A DNA stretch of 64,000 nucleotides from Pseudomonas aestuarii. Lineage in GTDB: Bacteria; Pseudomonadota; Gammaproteobacteria; Pseudomonadales; Pseudomonadaceae. The position numbers and the translations under genes are program-made. The stretch lies in assembly GCF_027988105.1 (NCBI RefSeq), contig NZ_JAQJZJ010000002.1, positions 186,001 through 250,000 on the forward strand, in the 5' to 3' direction. Every line of letters starts with the position of its first letter. Position 1 is the stretch's first letter. Below the pieces are notes generated by a model. The model was not told the DNA's origin, did not search any database, and saw only the letters and a list, made by a program, of their open reading frames with translations. Shown here piece by piece: positions 31,084 to 41,718 of the stretch.

Positions 31084-31284
31084 ATGTCCGCACCCAACCC
31101 ATCCCGCAACTGGTGCCTGGTGCGCCTGGACGACAATGGCAACGAGTTCGTCGTGGGCGCCGACCTGAGCCGTGCTGCCGCCGAAGCCCTGGCGCGGCAA
31201 TTCGAGGCGCGCGGGCACAAACAGAGCTATTGGATCAGGCGACAGCAGCCCTCTAGCCCGGACGCAAGCCGGGAAGATCGTTGA
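31084..31284 (+). CDS. Small SPOR-like domain protein
   Basis: A 66-residue protein starting MSAPNPSRNWCLVRLDDNGN. The body (VVGADLSRAAAEALARQFEA, YWIRRQQ) looks like a single SPOR/peptidoglycan-binding-like unit, but no signal peptide or membrane anchor is present, so a cell-wall role is doubtful. A good AGGAGG site 6 bp before the ATG supports it as a real gene. Function unknown. Confidence 0.7.
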   Translation: MSAPNPSRNWCLVRLDDNGNEFVVGADLSRAAAEALARQFEARGHKQSYWIRRQQPSSPDASREDR

Positions 31285-31341
31285 GGCCGCCCCCGGAGTT
31301 CATCCGCTTTCGGGGGCGTAATGGACGCGCAGTCCCCGCGC

Positions 31342-32406
31342 CTACAACCGGCGCAGGTGGCAGGTCACTTCCTCGCGGTCGTGATAGAGCTGCTTGCAGG
31401 CAATCGACACCTTGATCTTGCGCTCGGCAAAGCCATCTTCCAGGCGCTGCAGCAGGCGACGCACTTCGGCGTAGCGTTGCTTCATCGGCAACTTGAGGTT
31501 GACCACCGCCTCGCGGCACAGGCCCTCGCCGATCCAGGTTTCCAGCAAGGCGGCGCTGCGCGCCGGCTTCTCGACGATGTCGCAGACCATCCAGTCCACC
31601 GGCTGGCGTGGCTTGTAAATGAAGCCATCGACCATCAGATGCTGCACCAGACCGGTCTCCATCAGGCTTTCGGCCATCGGGCCGTTATCGATGGCAGTCA
31701 CCAGCATGCCACGCTTGACCAGTTGGTAGGTCCAGCCGCCCGGCGCGGCGCCGAGGTCGACCCCGGTCATGTCGCCCGACAGGCGCTCGTCCCACTGCTC
31801 GCGCGGAATAAAGGTGTGCCAGGCCTCTTCCAGCTTGAGGGTCGAGCGACTCGGCGCTTCGCGGGGGAACTTCAGCCGCGGGATACCCATCGGCCAGATG
31901 GCCGAGTTATGCGGTTCGGCCAGACCGACGAACACCTCGCGGCCGCTCTTGAAGGTCAGCAGCAGGCGCGGCTTGTGTGGGTCTTCCACCAGCTTGCCGG
32001 CCTTGCTCAGGGCATTGCGCAGCGGCGCCTCGAACTTCTTGCAGAAGTTCGACAATTCCTTGCCATCGTTGGTGTCGAGGACTTCCAGCCACAGGCTGCC
32101 GAAGGTCGGCAGGTCCGTCAGATGGGCCAGCAACACGCTGATGCGATCCAGCTCCGGCAGGTTGATGAACACGCCTCGCGCCCATTGCCGCGGGAAAATC
32201 AGCTTGCTGAAACGCACGCCGCCCATCAGGCGCTCGGCGCCGTCCGCCTCGGTGCAGATAAATTCGGCGCAGGCCGTGCTCGGCTTGGCCTTGGCGTAAC
32301 CGGCCACATCCAGACGCGCAGCATGCTCGGCGATCTCCGCACACACCTCGTTCTCGAACCCGGGGCGGCAATGCAGTAGCAATGTATTCATAGGGGGGGT
32401 ATTCAT
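31342..32406 (-). CDS. rlmM: 23S rRNA (cytidine-2498-2'-O)-methyltransferase
   Basis: SAM-dependent methylation of C2498 in 23S rRNA. The protein has an N-terminal THUMP-like region (HCRPGFENEVCAEIAEHAAR) and a Rossmann methyltransferase with GVDLGAAPGGWTYQLVKRG and the catalytic Lys/Asp set (VDWMVCDIVEKP, VNLKLPMKQRY). Two ATGs lie in an MNTPPMNTLLLH start; the ATG at 32406 has a GAGAAG site, while the family usually begins at the second (32391). The downstream product is the same. Confidence 0.93.
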   Translation of the reverse strand: MNTPPMNTLLLHCRPGFENEVCAEIAEHAARLDVAGYAKAKPSTACAEFICTEADGAERLMGGVRFSKLIFPRQWARGVFINLPELDRISVLLAHLTDLPTFGSLWLEVLDTNDGKELSNFCKKFEAPLRNALSKAGKLVEDPHKPRLLLTFKSGREVFVGLAEPHNSAIWPMGIPRLKFPREAPSRSTLKLEEAWHTFIPREQWDERLSGDMTGVDLGAAPGGWTYQLVKRGMLVTAIDNGPMAESLMETGLVQHLMVDGFIYKPRQPVDWMVCDIVEKPARSAALLETWIGEGLCREAVVNLKLPMKQRYAEVRRLLQRLEDGFAERKIKVSIACKQLYHDREEVTCHLRRL

Positions 32407-32849
32407 CGGTGATCTTCTCAAGGCACGCATCATAACGGAGTCGGGAACCCGGGGCGCAGCTGAGCTGTCCCGTGAATGGCACGCTTGATTTCACCGGCGG
32501 CCGGTTTGGCGTCGGTCTAGGCGGCCGGCAGGGCTTCACGACCATGGCCCCGGCCAATGCCTCCAGCTGCATCCATGGGCTCGCCTAGCGAGTTACGGCA
32601 CATCCCACATCCTTGTCGCCGGCTCGCCAGCAGCGATGCGGGCCGCCGGACCGCTGCATACACACGCATCGCCCCGGGTCCGGCCTCGCGCAGGTTCTTG
32701 CTGAGTCGGGCGTCGGCGGCAATGACTGAGCGGCCAACGGCCACACGCCATATGACCTATGACATGGCAAGCCTGGCCAAGCAGAGCTAGCTTGAAGACT
32801 CTGCAGCAAACAATCCGGTTTGCACCGTGCAAGCCACAGGAGACGCGCA
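32407..32849. other. rlmM-acnA intergenic region, no recognised gene
   Basis: Divergent 443-bp gap. Short open frames exist on both strands, but none has a ribosome-binding site plus recognisable similarity. It must hold the acnA and rlmM promoters; I could not place either with confidence. Confidence 0.4.
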
Positions 32850-35591
<2,742 letters not shown>

Positions 35592-35641
35592 CTGCGATGC
35601 TCGGCCTGCCGACTCGCGGCGGCAGGCACGGCTGAACTGCC

Positions 35642-35678
35642 CTGGCGCCATCCGGAAAGTGATCCCGGATGGCGCTAG
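35642..35678 (+). terminator. Hairpin after acnA
   Basis: CTGGCGCCATCCGG pairs with CCGGATGGCGCTAG (13 of 14, one G-T) around a 9-nt loop, 50 bp after the acnA stop. There is no U-run after it, so it may be a Rho-dependent or processing structure instead of a classical terminator. Confidence 0.45.
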
Positions 35679-35891
35679 GGCAACCTCGGCAACACCCACA
35701 TGCAGAGCGCCGCTGCCACTGGCGTTGTGGCATCCCAAGCCCATTGCAGGCACGAAGCGTCCCGCCCTGGATTGTCGCCCGTGCAAATGTGAAGCCATTG
35801 AATATCCAGTTACACTGCGCGGCAAATTTCCCGCTCAACTTCGGCTCCGCCTGGCCGATGACAAGGCATAACCCCTAGGGACCAGCCCCCC

Positions 35892-37457
35892 ATGCGCAAC
35901 AATCAGCCCATCACCCAACGCGAACGCACCTTTGCGGCCCAGCAGCGCCTGATCTCCACCACGGATGCCAAAGGCCAGATCACCTACTGCAACGACGCGT
36001 TCGTCGAAATCAGTGGCTTCAGCCACAGCGAGTTGATCGGGGCACCACATAATCTGGTACGTCACCCGGATGTACCGTCGGCCGTATTCGCCCACATGTG
36101 GAACACCCTGAAGCAGGGTCGTCCCTGGATGGGCATCGTCAAGAACCGCAGCAAGAATGGCGACCACTACTGGGTCAATGCCTACGTCACGCCGATACTG
36201 GAAAAAGGCCAGGTGGTTGGCTACGAGTCGGTGCGGATCAAACCGACCGCCGAGCAAGTGCGCCGCGCCGAAGCCCTGTACCAGCGCATCAACAGCGGCA
36301 AGTCCGCCGTCCCCAGCCGTGACCAGTGGCTACCGACCCTGCAAAACTGGCTGCCCTTCATCCTGGTCAGCCAGATCGGTTTCCTTATCGGTACCTGGCT
36401 CGACTCCAGCTGGGGCTTCGCCGTTGCCGCCCTGCTCTCGGTACCGCTCGGGCTGATCGGCCTCAACTGGCAACAGCGCGGGATGAAACGCCTGCTGCAG
36501 TTGGCCGAGCAAACCACCTCCGACCCGCTGATCGCCCAGATGTACACCGACAGCCGCGGTGCCCAGGGTCGCCTGGAAATGTCCCTGCTCGGCCAGGAAG
36601 CACGTTTGAAAACCTGCCTGACACGTCTGCAGGACAGCGCCGAAAGCCTGGCCAAGCAGGCCAAACAGGCCGATACCCTGGCACACAGCAGCTCGGCCGG
36701 CCTGGATCGCCAACGCCAGGAAACCGAACAGGTCGCTACCGCAGTCAACGAAATGGCCGCCACCACCCTGGAAGTCGCCAGCAACGTCGCCCGCACCGCC
36801 ATCGCCACCCAGGAAGCCAATCGCCTGACCAGTGAAGGCCGCTCCATCACCGCGGAAACCCGGGCTGCCATTCAGCGCCTCTCGCAGTCGGTCGGTGACA
36901 CCGGCGAGACCGTCACCCGCCTGGCCCAGGACAGCAACGAAATCGGCGGAGTGGTCGATGTGATCAAAGGCATCGCCGACCAGACCAACCTGCTCGCCCT
37001 CAACGCCGCCATCGAAGCCGCCCGCGCCGGTGAAATGGGTCGCGGCTTTGCCGTGGTCGCCGACGAAGTACGCTCGCTGGCCCAACGCACCGCCGAATCC
37101 ACCGGGCAGATTCACCAGCTGATCGCCAAGCTGCAGCGCACTGCCGAAGAAGCGGTAATGACCATGGAAATCGGCCGCAAGCAAGCCGATGAAGGCGTCG
37201 AGCGGGTACAACAAGCCGACCTGGCCCTCGCCGGGATCAGCACCGCGGTGTCCAATATCGCCGACATGGCCGACCAGATTGCCGCCGCCGCCGAAGAGCA
37301 AAGCTCGGTCGCCGACGAGATCAACCGCAACATCACCAACATCGCCCAACTGTCCGACCAGACCGCCAGCGAAGCGCAAAGCTCCGCCGTGCTCAGCGAA
37401 GCACTCACCGCCACTGCGCAAGGGCAGTACTCGCTGGTCGAACGCTTCAACCGCTAA
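35892..37457 (+). CDS. aer: Aer-type PAS-containing methyl-accepting chemoreceptor
   Basis: A 521-residue energy-taxis sensor. PAS domain about residues 20-120 ([40 protein letters not shown]) which in Aer binds FAD; two membrane helices around 150-195 ([15 protein letters not shown] and [17 protein letters not shown]); HAMP-like stretch; and the conserved signalling hairpin [20 protein letters not shown] near residue 360. No periplasmic domain, as in Aer. The neighbourhood next to acnA supports the symbol. Confidence 0.93.
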   Translation: MRNNQPITQRERTFAAQQRLISTTDAKGQITYCNDAFVEISGFSHSELIGAPHNLVRHPDVPSAVFAHMWNTLKQGRPWMGIVKNRSKNGDHYWVNAYVTPILEKGQVVGYESVRIKPTAEQVRRAEALYQRINSGKSAVPSRDQWLPTLQNWLPFILVSQIGFLIGTWLDSSWGFAVAALLSVPLGLIGLNWQQRGMKRLLQLAEQTTSDPLIAQMYTDSRGAQGRLEMSLLGQEARLKTCLTRLQDSAESLAKQAKQADTLAHSSSAGLDRQRQETEQVATAVNEMAATTLEVASNVARTAIATQEANRLTSEGRSITAETRAAIQRLSQSVGDTGETVTRLAQDSNEIGGVVDVIKGIADQTNLLALNAAIEAARAGEMGRGFAVVADEVRSLAQRTAESTGQIHQLIAKLQRTAEEAVMTMEIGRKQADEGVERVQQADLALAGISTAVSNIADMADQIAAAAEEQSSVADEINRNITNIAQLSDQTASEAQSSAVLSEALTATAQGQYSLVERFNR

Positions 37458-37937
37458 ACGCAACCAGGGCGCCCGAGCCACTCGGCGCGCCCTCCGTTTC
37501 GGCACAGCTAGTTCCTTGGCGGTTCTGCTGTTGCTGGCGGTATTCAGCGTACGCAAGCAAACCCCCATCGCAAGCCTCATCGCCGCGCCCTCTCTCAGCT
37601 CGACGCCAGAGCTGAGCGCTTGTGTAGCACTCTCGCCGACTGCAGCCGCCTGCACACGACCCGTCCGCAGCGCGCCTTGCCGTGCCGGCCTAGAGACGGT
37701 CTCGCCACGTCACTCGATGTATTCACAAGCGCTGAAGACTGACCTGCTCGCAGCTTGAGTTGGTGGCTGCTCGGCACGCATTGCGCCCGATCGAACGCCG
37801 CCCCCAGAGGCGGCGTTTTGCATATGGGCCTGCGGCTCTGCAGTCGGTCAACAAATTCTTCACACAGTCCCGACACGCCTTTCACATCGCGCTCCTTAGG
37901 CTTCGTCCATTCTCTCGACCTACGCATAGAGGCTGTT
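37458..37937. other. aer-eptA intergenic region
   Basis: Contains a GC-rich hairpin after aer (37466-37493, AGGGCG.. / ..CGCCCT) and a separate terminator at 37794-37819. Nothing codes convincingly between the two. The terminator lies 337 bp past aer, so a short transcript could end there; the eptA start follows 119 bp later. Confidence 0.45.
37794..37819 (+). terminator. Orphan terminator upstream of eptA
   Basis: AACGCCGCC / GGCGGCGTT perfect stem with a 6-nt loop and a TTTT tail. No plus-strand gene ends nearby; it insulates eptA from aer or ends an unannotated small RNA. Confidence 0.75.
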
Positions 37938-39644
37938 GTGCGGAAAAACTCGCAGTCAACCGAAAACCCCGAAGGCGCTGCCACGTGGACCTTCGCCATC
38001 AGCCGCAACGTGCTGATCATGGCCGTTGCGCTGTGGTTGATGCTGACCATGAACATCCCCTTCTGGCGGGATGTCTGGCAAGGCGTGGGCGGCTGGAGCA
38101 ATGACAACAGCCTGTTCCTGATCACCTTGCCAGTGCTGGTTTGGCTGTGGCTTTACCTGTTGCTCAGCCTGCTGGCCTGGGGCCGGCTGACCAAGGCGAT
38201 CCTCGGGATGCTGCTACTGGTGTCGGCGGCTGCCAGTTTCTTCATGAGCAGCTACGGCATCGTCATCGACTACAACATGCTGACCAATGTGCTGCAGACC
38301 GACAGTGCCGAGGCGCTGGACCTGTTCAGTTGGGGCATGCTCGGCTGGCTGTTCACCCTAGGCGTAGTACCCGCACTGGTGGTCAGCCGGGTACGCCTGA
38401 TCGCTCGGCCTTGGGCGCGTGAGCTGGGCTTCAAGTTGGCGAGCATGGTGCTGGGCCTGGCCTGCCTAGGCGGCATCGTGATGAGCAACTATCAGTCGTA
38501 CGCCTCGCTGCTGCGCAATCACCATGAACTGCGCCTGCTGCTGACCCCCTCCAACGTGGCAGCAGCGGTGCATGGCTATAGCAAACGTCAGTTTGCGACC
38601 CCGACCCCGTTGCAGCTGGTTGGCGCCGATGCCTACCAGGTCAAGCCGGTAGGCGGAACCGCCAGGCCCAAGCTGACGATCCTGGTCGTCGGGGAAACCG
38701 CGCGGGCGGCAAACTTCTCGCTCAACGGTTACACCCGCCAGACCAACCCGGAGCTGGCCAAAGAGGATGTCATCAGCTTCGCCAATGCCAGCTCCTGCGG
38801 CACCGCCACCGCGATATCGGTACCCTGTATGTTCCTCGATGTCGGCCACGACCACTATAAGGACTCGATGGCTAAAAACCGCGAGGGCCTGCTGGATGTG
38901 TTGCAGCACGCCGGGGTCGCGGTGTTGTGGCGTGATAACAACTCCGGCTGCAAGGGGGCGTGCGACCGGGTGCCGAATGACGACGTCTCGCACCTGCAGA
39001 TCCCCTACCTGTGCGAGGGCAGTGAGTGCCACGACGAGGTATTGCTCAGCGGCCTGCAAACCTATCTGGACACGCTCGATAACGATGCCGTGGTGGTGCT
39101 GCACATGAAGGGCAGCCATGGCCCCGCGTATTTCAAACGTTACCCGCCGGCGTTCGAGAAATTCACCCCGGTGTGCCGGGACAACCAGCTCGACCGTTGC
39201 TCGGCCGAAAGCATCGTCAATGCCTACGACAACTCCCTGACCTACACCGACCATGTGCTGGCGCAAACCATCGAATTACTCAAGGGCAACGCCGAGCGCT
39301 TCGACAGCGCCATGTTCTATATGTCCGATCACGGTGAGTCGCTGGGCGAGAATGGCCTCTACCTGCATGGCTTGCCCTACGCCATGGCGCCGAGCGAGCA
39401 GACCCATGTGCCGATGATTGTCTGGCTATCGGCTGGGCTGCAACAACGCTCGGGCATTCAAGCCAGCTGCCTGGCCAATCATCGGGACGTCGCCTACTCG
39501 CACGACAACCTGTTTCACTCGATCATCGGCCTGATGGATGTGCACACCTCGGCGTACCAGCCCGAGCGCGACCTGTTCCGCCAGTGCCTGCCGCAGCACA
39601 CCGCGTCGGTAGACAATGGGAGGCAAGCCAAGGGTGTGAATTAG
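37938..39644 (+). CDS. eptA: Lipid A phosphoethanolamine transferase
   Basis: Inner-membrane enzyme that adds phosphoethanolamine to lipid A on the periplasmic face, lowering polymyxin binding. The GTG at 37938 (GAGG site) gives 568 residues: five N-terminal helices (e.g. LITLPVLVWLWLYLLLSLLA), then a sulfatase-type domain with the nucleophile Thr in VVGETARAANFSLNGY, disulphide cysteines in SCGTATAISVPCMF and SGCKGACD, and metal ligands in HMKGSHGPAY and YMSDHGESLGENG. In pseudomonads such genes answer to ColRS or PmrAB; I found no convincing box. Confidence 0.92.
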   Translation: MRKNSQSTENPEGAATWTFAISRNVLIMAVALWLMLTMNIPFWRDVWQGVGGWSNDNSLFLITLPVLVWLWLYLLLSLLAWGRLTKAILGMLLLVSAAASFFMSSYGIVIDYNMLTNVLQTDSAEALDLFSWGMLGWLFTLGVVPALVVSRVRLIARPWARELGFKLASMVLGLACLGGIVMSNYQSYASLLRNHHELRLLLTPSNVAAAVHGYSKRQFATPTPLQLVGADAYQVKPVGGTARPKLTILVVGETARAANFSLNGYTRQTNPELAKEDVISFANASSCGTATAISVPCMFLDVGHDHYKDSMAKNREGLLDVLQHAGVAVLWRDNNSGCKGACDRVPNDDVSHLQIPYLCEGSECHDEVLLSGLQTYLDTLDNDAVVVLHMKGSHGPAYFKRYPPAFEKFTPVCRDNQLDRCSAESIVNAYDNSLTYTDHVLAQTIELLKGNAERFDSAMFYMSDHGESLGENGLYLHGLPYAMAPSEQTHVPMIVWLSAGLQQRSGIQASCLANHRDVAYSHDNLFHSIIGLMDVHTSAYQPERDLFRQCLPQHTASVDNGRQAKGVN

Positions 39645-39649
39645 TCGCC

Positions 39650-40048
39650 CTACGCTGGCGCAGGCTCGTGGCAGCAGACACAGAGTTTGTTGCCATCGGG
39701 GTCGCGAAAGTAGCCGCCGTAGTAATCCGCGTGATATTCGGGGCGCAGGCCTGGCGGGCCTTCACAGCTGCCACCATTGGCTAACGCGGCGGCATGGGTG
39801 CGTGCTACGGCATCACGACTGGCCGCCAGCAAGGCAAGCATCTGACCGTTACCGGGTGTCGCGACCTGGCCATCGAATGGCGCGCCAATGACCAGCAGCG
39901 GCCGCGGCGCATTGGCAGGCATCCAGCCCGCCCAAGGCCGGCTGGCCTCGCAGAATTTCAGCCGCAGTCCAAGCTCCGCCGCGATGGCGGAGTAGAAATT
40001 GAACGCGCGGTCGAAGTCGCTGATCCCGACGCATAGGTGAGATAGCAT
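39650..40048 (-). CDS. VOC (glyoxalase/bleomycin-resistance) family protein
   Basis: A 132-residue vicinal-oxygen-chelate protein starting MLSHLCVGISDFDRAFNFYS and ending with the metal-site region ADYYGGYFRDPDGNKLCVCC. His and Glu metal ligands occur as in dioxygenase or lyase members, but the substrate is unknown. It is convergent with eptA, 5 bp apart. Confidence 0.88.
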   Translation of the reverse strand: MLSHLCVGISDFDRAFNFYSAIAAELGLRLKFCEASRPWAGWMPANAPRPLLVIGAPFDGQVATPGNGQMLALLAASRDAVARTHAAALANGGSCEGPPGLRPEYHADYYGGYFRDPDGNKLCVCCHEPAPA

Positions 40049-40111
40049 AATCCGTCCTTAATCTGCAGCCCGAAGAGCAGCCACGGCAGTGTCCGACGCA
40101 CTGGGGTTAAC

Positions 40112-40459
40112 TCAAGCATTGAATACGGACAGGTCCAGCGGCAACTCTTCACCCAGCCACGCCGCATGGCGGGTATGGTCAGCCAAATTATCGCCGGTCA
40201 CTGCATGCACCAGGACGGACAACCCCTGGCGATTGTTCTCCAGCCAAGGCAGCAGCTGATCGAACTGCGCCTGATCGAAAGACAGTTGGCAGCTCCAGCG
40301 CAGGTGTGGGCCGACCAGGCGCTGATGAATACGCCCGACCTTTACCGCGAACAGTTCGCCGGCCTGTTCGCAGATCGAGGTAGCCAGCGCCAGAGACTGC
40401 CCATCGAAGTAAACATGCGCATGGTACTGGAGGTGGTCATCGCTGGGGCGTTTGGTCAT
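40112..40459 (-). CDS. DOPA 4,5-dioxygenase family protein
   Basis: A 115-residue protein with the family pattern YHAHVYFDGQSLALATSICE near residue 12 and VGPHLRWSCQLSFD near residue 49, including metal-binding histidines. The length fits the bacterial members, whose natural substrate is unsettled. It is 63 bp upstream of the VOC gene on the same strand, probably co-transcribed. It is the last conserved gene before the atypical region. Confidence 0.85.
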   Translation of the reverse strand: MTKRPSDDHLQYHAHVYFDGQSLALATSICEQAGELFAVKVGRIHQRLVGPHLRWSCQLSFDQAQFDQLLPWLENNRQGLSVLVHAVTGDNLADHTRHAAWLGEELPLDLSVFNA

Positions 40460-41121
40460 GGTTGAGTCTCAGTGGGTCGCATAACGAGCGGCATGCCGGC
40501 CTGATTGGCCTGCTGCGCTCTAGGATAATCCCGCATCTGAGCGGTCGATGGCCAGCGCATGAACCGTTTCGCACGATCGCTCGCAAGACCACCAGAGAGA
40601 ACACGCCCCTCGCTGGGCGCGAGCTACGCCTGATCTGGCCACACACTCACATCGTCCAGCACGCTGACGGGCATTTTAGCAATCCCGAACTAATGACCCT
40701 GGGCGAGCGGAGTGCACGACTCGACTGCAGCTTCGGCCTGTCGGCATCCAGGTCTTGCTGGTCAGGCCGGACTTGCGCTCACCAAGACGCACGCTGCGCC
40801 AGATCCGGCTCGCACGGACGCATACGCCCCGGACGCCGTAAGGCTCTATAACGCCCTACAAGGCCTGTTCCTGGGCCAAAAACCAACGAATGACAGGCAA
40901 GGCAGGTCAGCGAACTGCGCTCCCTCGCTGTTCAGCTGACGCAGAATGCCGCTTCACCAGCCGAAATGACAGGCCCTGACCAAGGCCAGCGGTCATGGCT
41001 TGCATGGCCACATGCCCTTCAGGGCGTCACTTGAATAGAGCGCCCAGCGGCCTTGGTATTTCATGCTTCACATCAAATGCAGCCTGGCCGCGCCTGGCAT
41101 CGCCTTCGACTGCGCAAGAAA

Positions 41122-41163
41122 AGACGGCCGCCTGCTCAACGTTTTAGCAGGCTGCCGTTTTTT
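41122..41163 (+). terminator. Orphan strong terminator
   Basis: A long stem (ACGGC-GCCTGCT with AGCAGGC-GCCGT, a one-base C/T mismatch each side) with a 9-nt loop and six Ts on the plus strand. No plus-strand gene is present upstream; either a small RNA or a lost gene once ended here. Confidence 0.75.
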
Positions 41164-41213
41164 GAAACATCCGAGCACGCAGCCGGTCAGCGCTTAACCC
41201 AGGCTGGATTAAG

Positions 41214-41357
41214 GTGAAAAAACGTAACCTGCTAACTTTGACAATCCTTTCGCCAACCGGCATTGCGGATGACGCCACCCGCGCTACAAATAACTGCGCG
41301 CTGAGCCGCCCCCGGATCAAGGGGCCAGATCACCGAGTACCCGAAGTACAGGCCTGA
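41214..41357 (+). other. Possible 47-codon remnant with signal-peptide-like start
   Basis: A GTG frame reads VKKRNLLTLTILSPTGIADD and stops after 47 codons. The charged then hydrophobic start resembles a signal peptide, and an AAGG-containing site precedes it, but the rest has no recognisable domain. It may be the 5' remnant of a surface-protein gene, or chance. Confidence 0.2.
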
Positions 41358-41612
41358 ATTAATCCAGCGCAGCGCCCACCAGGGGCAACACCAAGCCTGT
41401 GGGGTTTAATTTAGGGGCGTTTTTATCGATGAAGTCACTGTTTAATTAAACACCCGAGAATGCGACTGAACTATAGCGGGTATTTAAGATCAAACTCAGG
41501 TTAATGACAGCATGTTGCATTTGGCTTTTATGGGCGCCGGTTTTTTAACTCCGATATTATTTCCGTGCCAATAAACTGGCGAGCGGCGAACCAATAATCA
41601 AACACCGCCCCT

Positions 41613-41652
41613 GTTTAATTGTTTAATTGTTTAATTGTTTAATTGTTTAATT
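41613..41652 (+). repeat. Five tandem copies of GTTTAATT
   Basis: Five perfect, contiguous 8-bp units end 66 bp before the autotransporter start and 31 bp before an upstream in-frame ATG. An in-frame stop at 41674-41676 shows the repeats are not translated with the gene. Further isolated GTTTAATT-like units occur near 41403 and 41449. The position fits a promoter-spacing or 5'-leader simple sequence repeat. Confidence 0.9.
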
Positions 41653-41718
41653 GCTCATTATTTTTTTTAAGCCTAAGCTGCAATGTCAATTATGACATCT
41701 GAATTAATAGGCCCCAAC

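Larger units (their letters stand above)
40460..41718. other. Gene-poor 1.26-kb region upstream of the autotransporter
   Basis: No convincing gene. The first half is high-GC with only spurious open frames; after about 41,170 it becomes clearly AT-richer and holds an orphan terminator, a short GTG frame with a signal-like start (41214-41357), and a tandem 8-bp repeat. The change in composition suggests two pieces of different origin joined here. Confidence 0.6.

Noticed and set aside
37850..37930. Possible ColR/PmrA box before eptA (repeated TTCACA-like words)
   Set aside because: The words do not fit the spacing and flanks of the consensus I know, so I make no site call.
40462..40851. A 129-codon plus-strand frame after the DOPA-dioxygenase-like gene
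   Set aside because: No signal, domain or ribosome-binding site, and Arg/His/Ser-rich shadow-like composition.
41683..41718. An earlier ATG for the autotransporter
   Set aside because: It would put 12 residues ahead of a textbook signal peptide; the start at 41719 gives a normal signal sequence.
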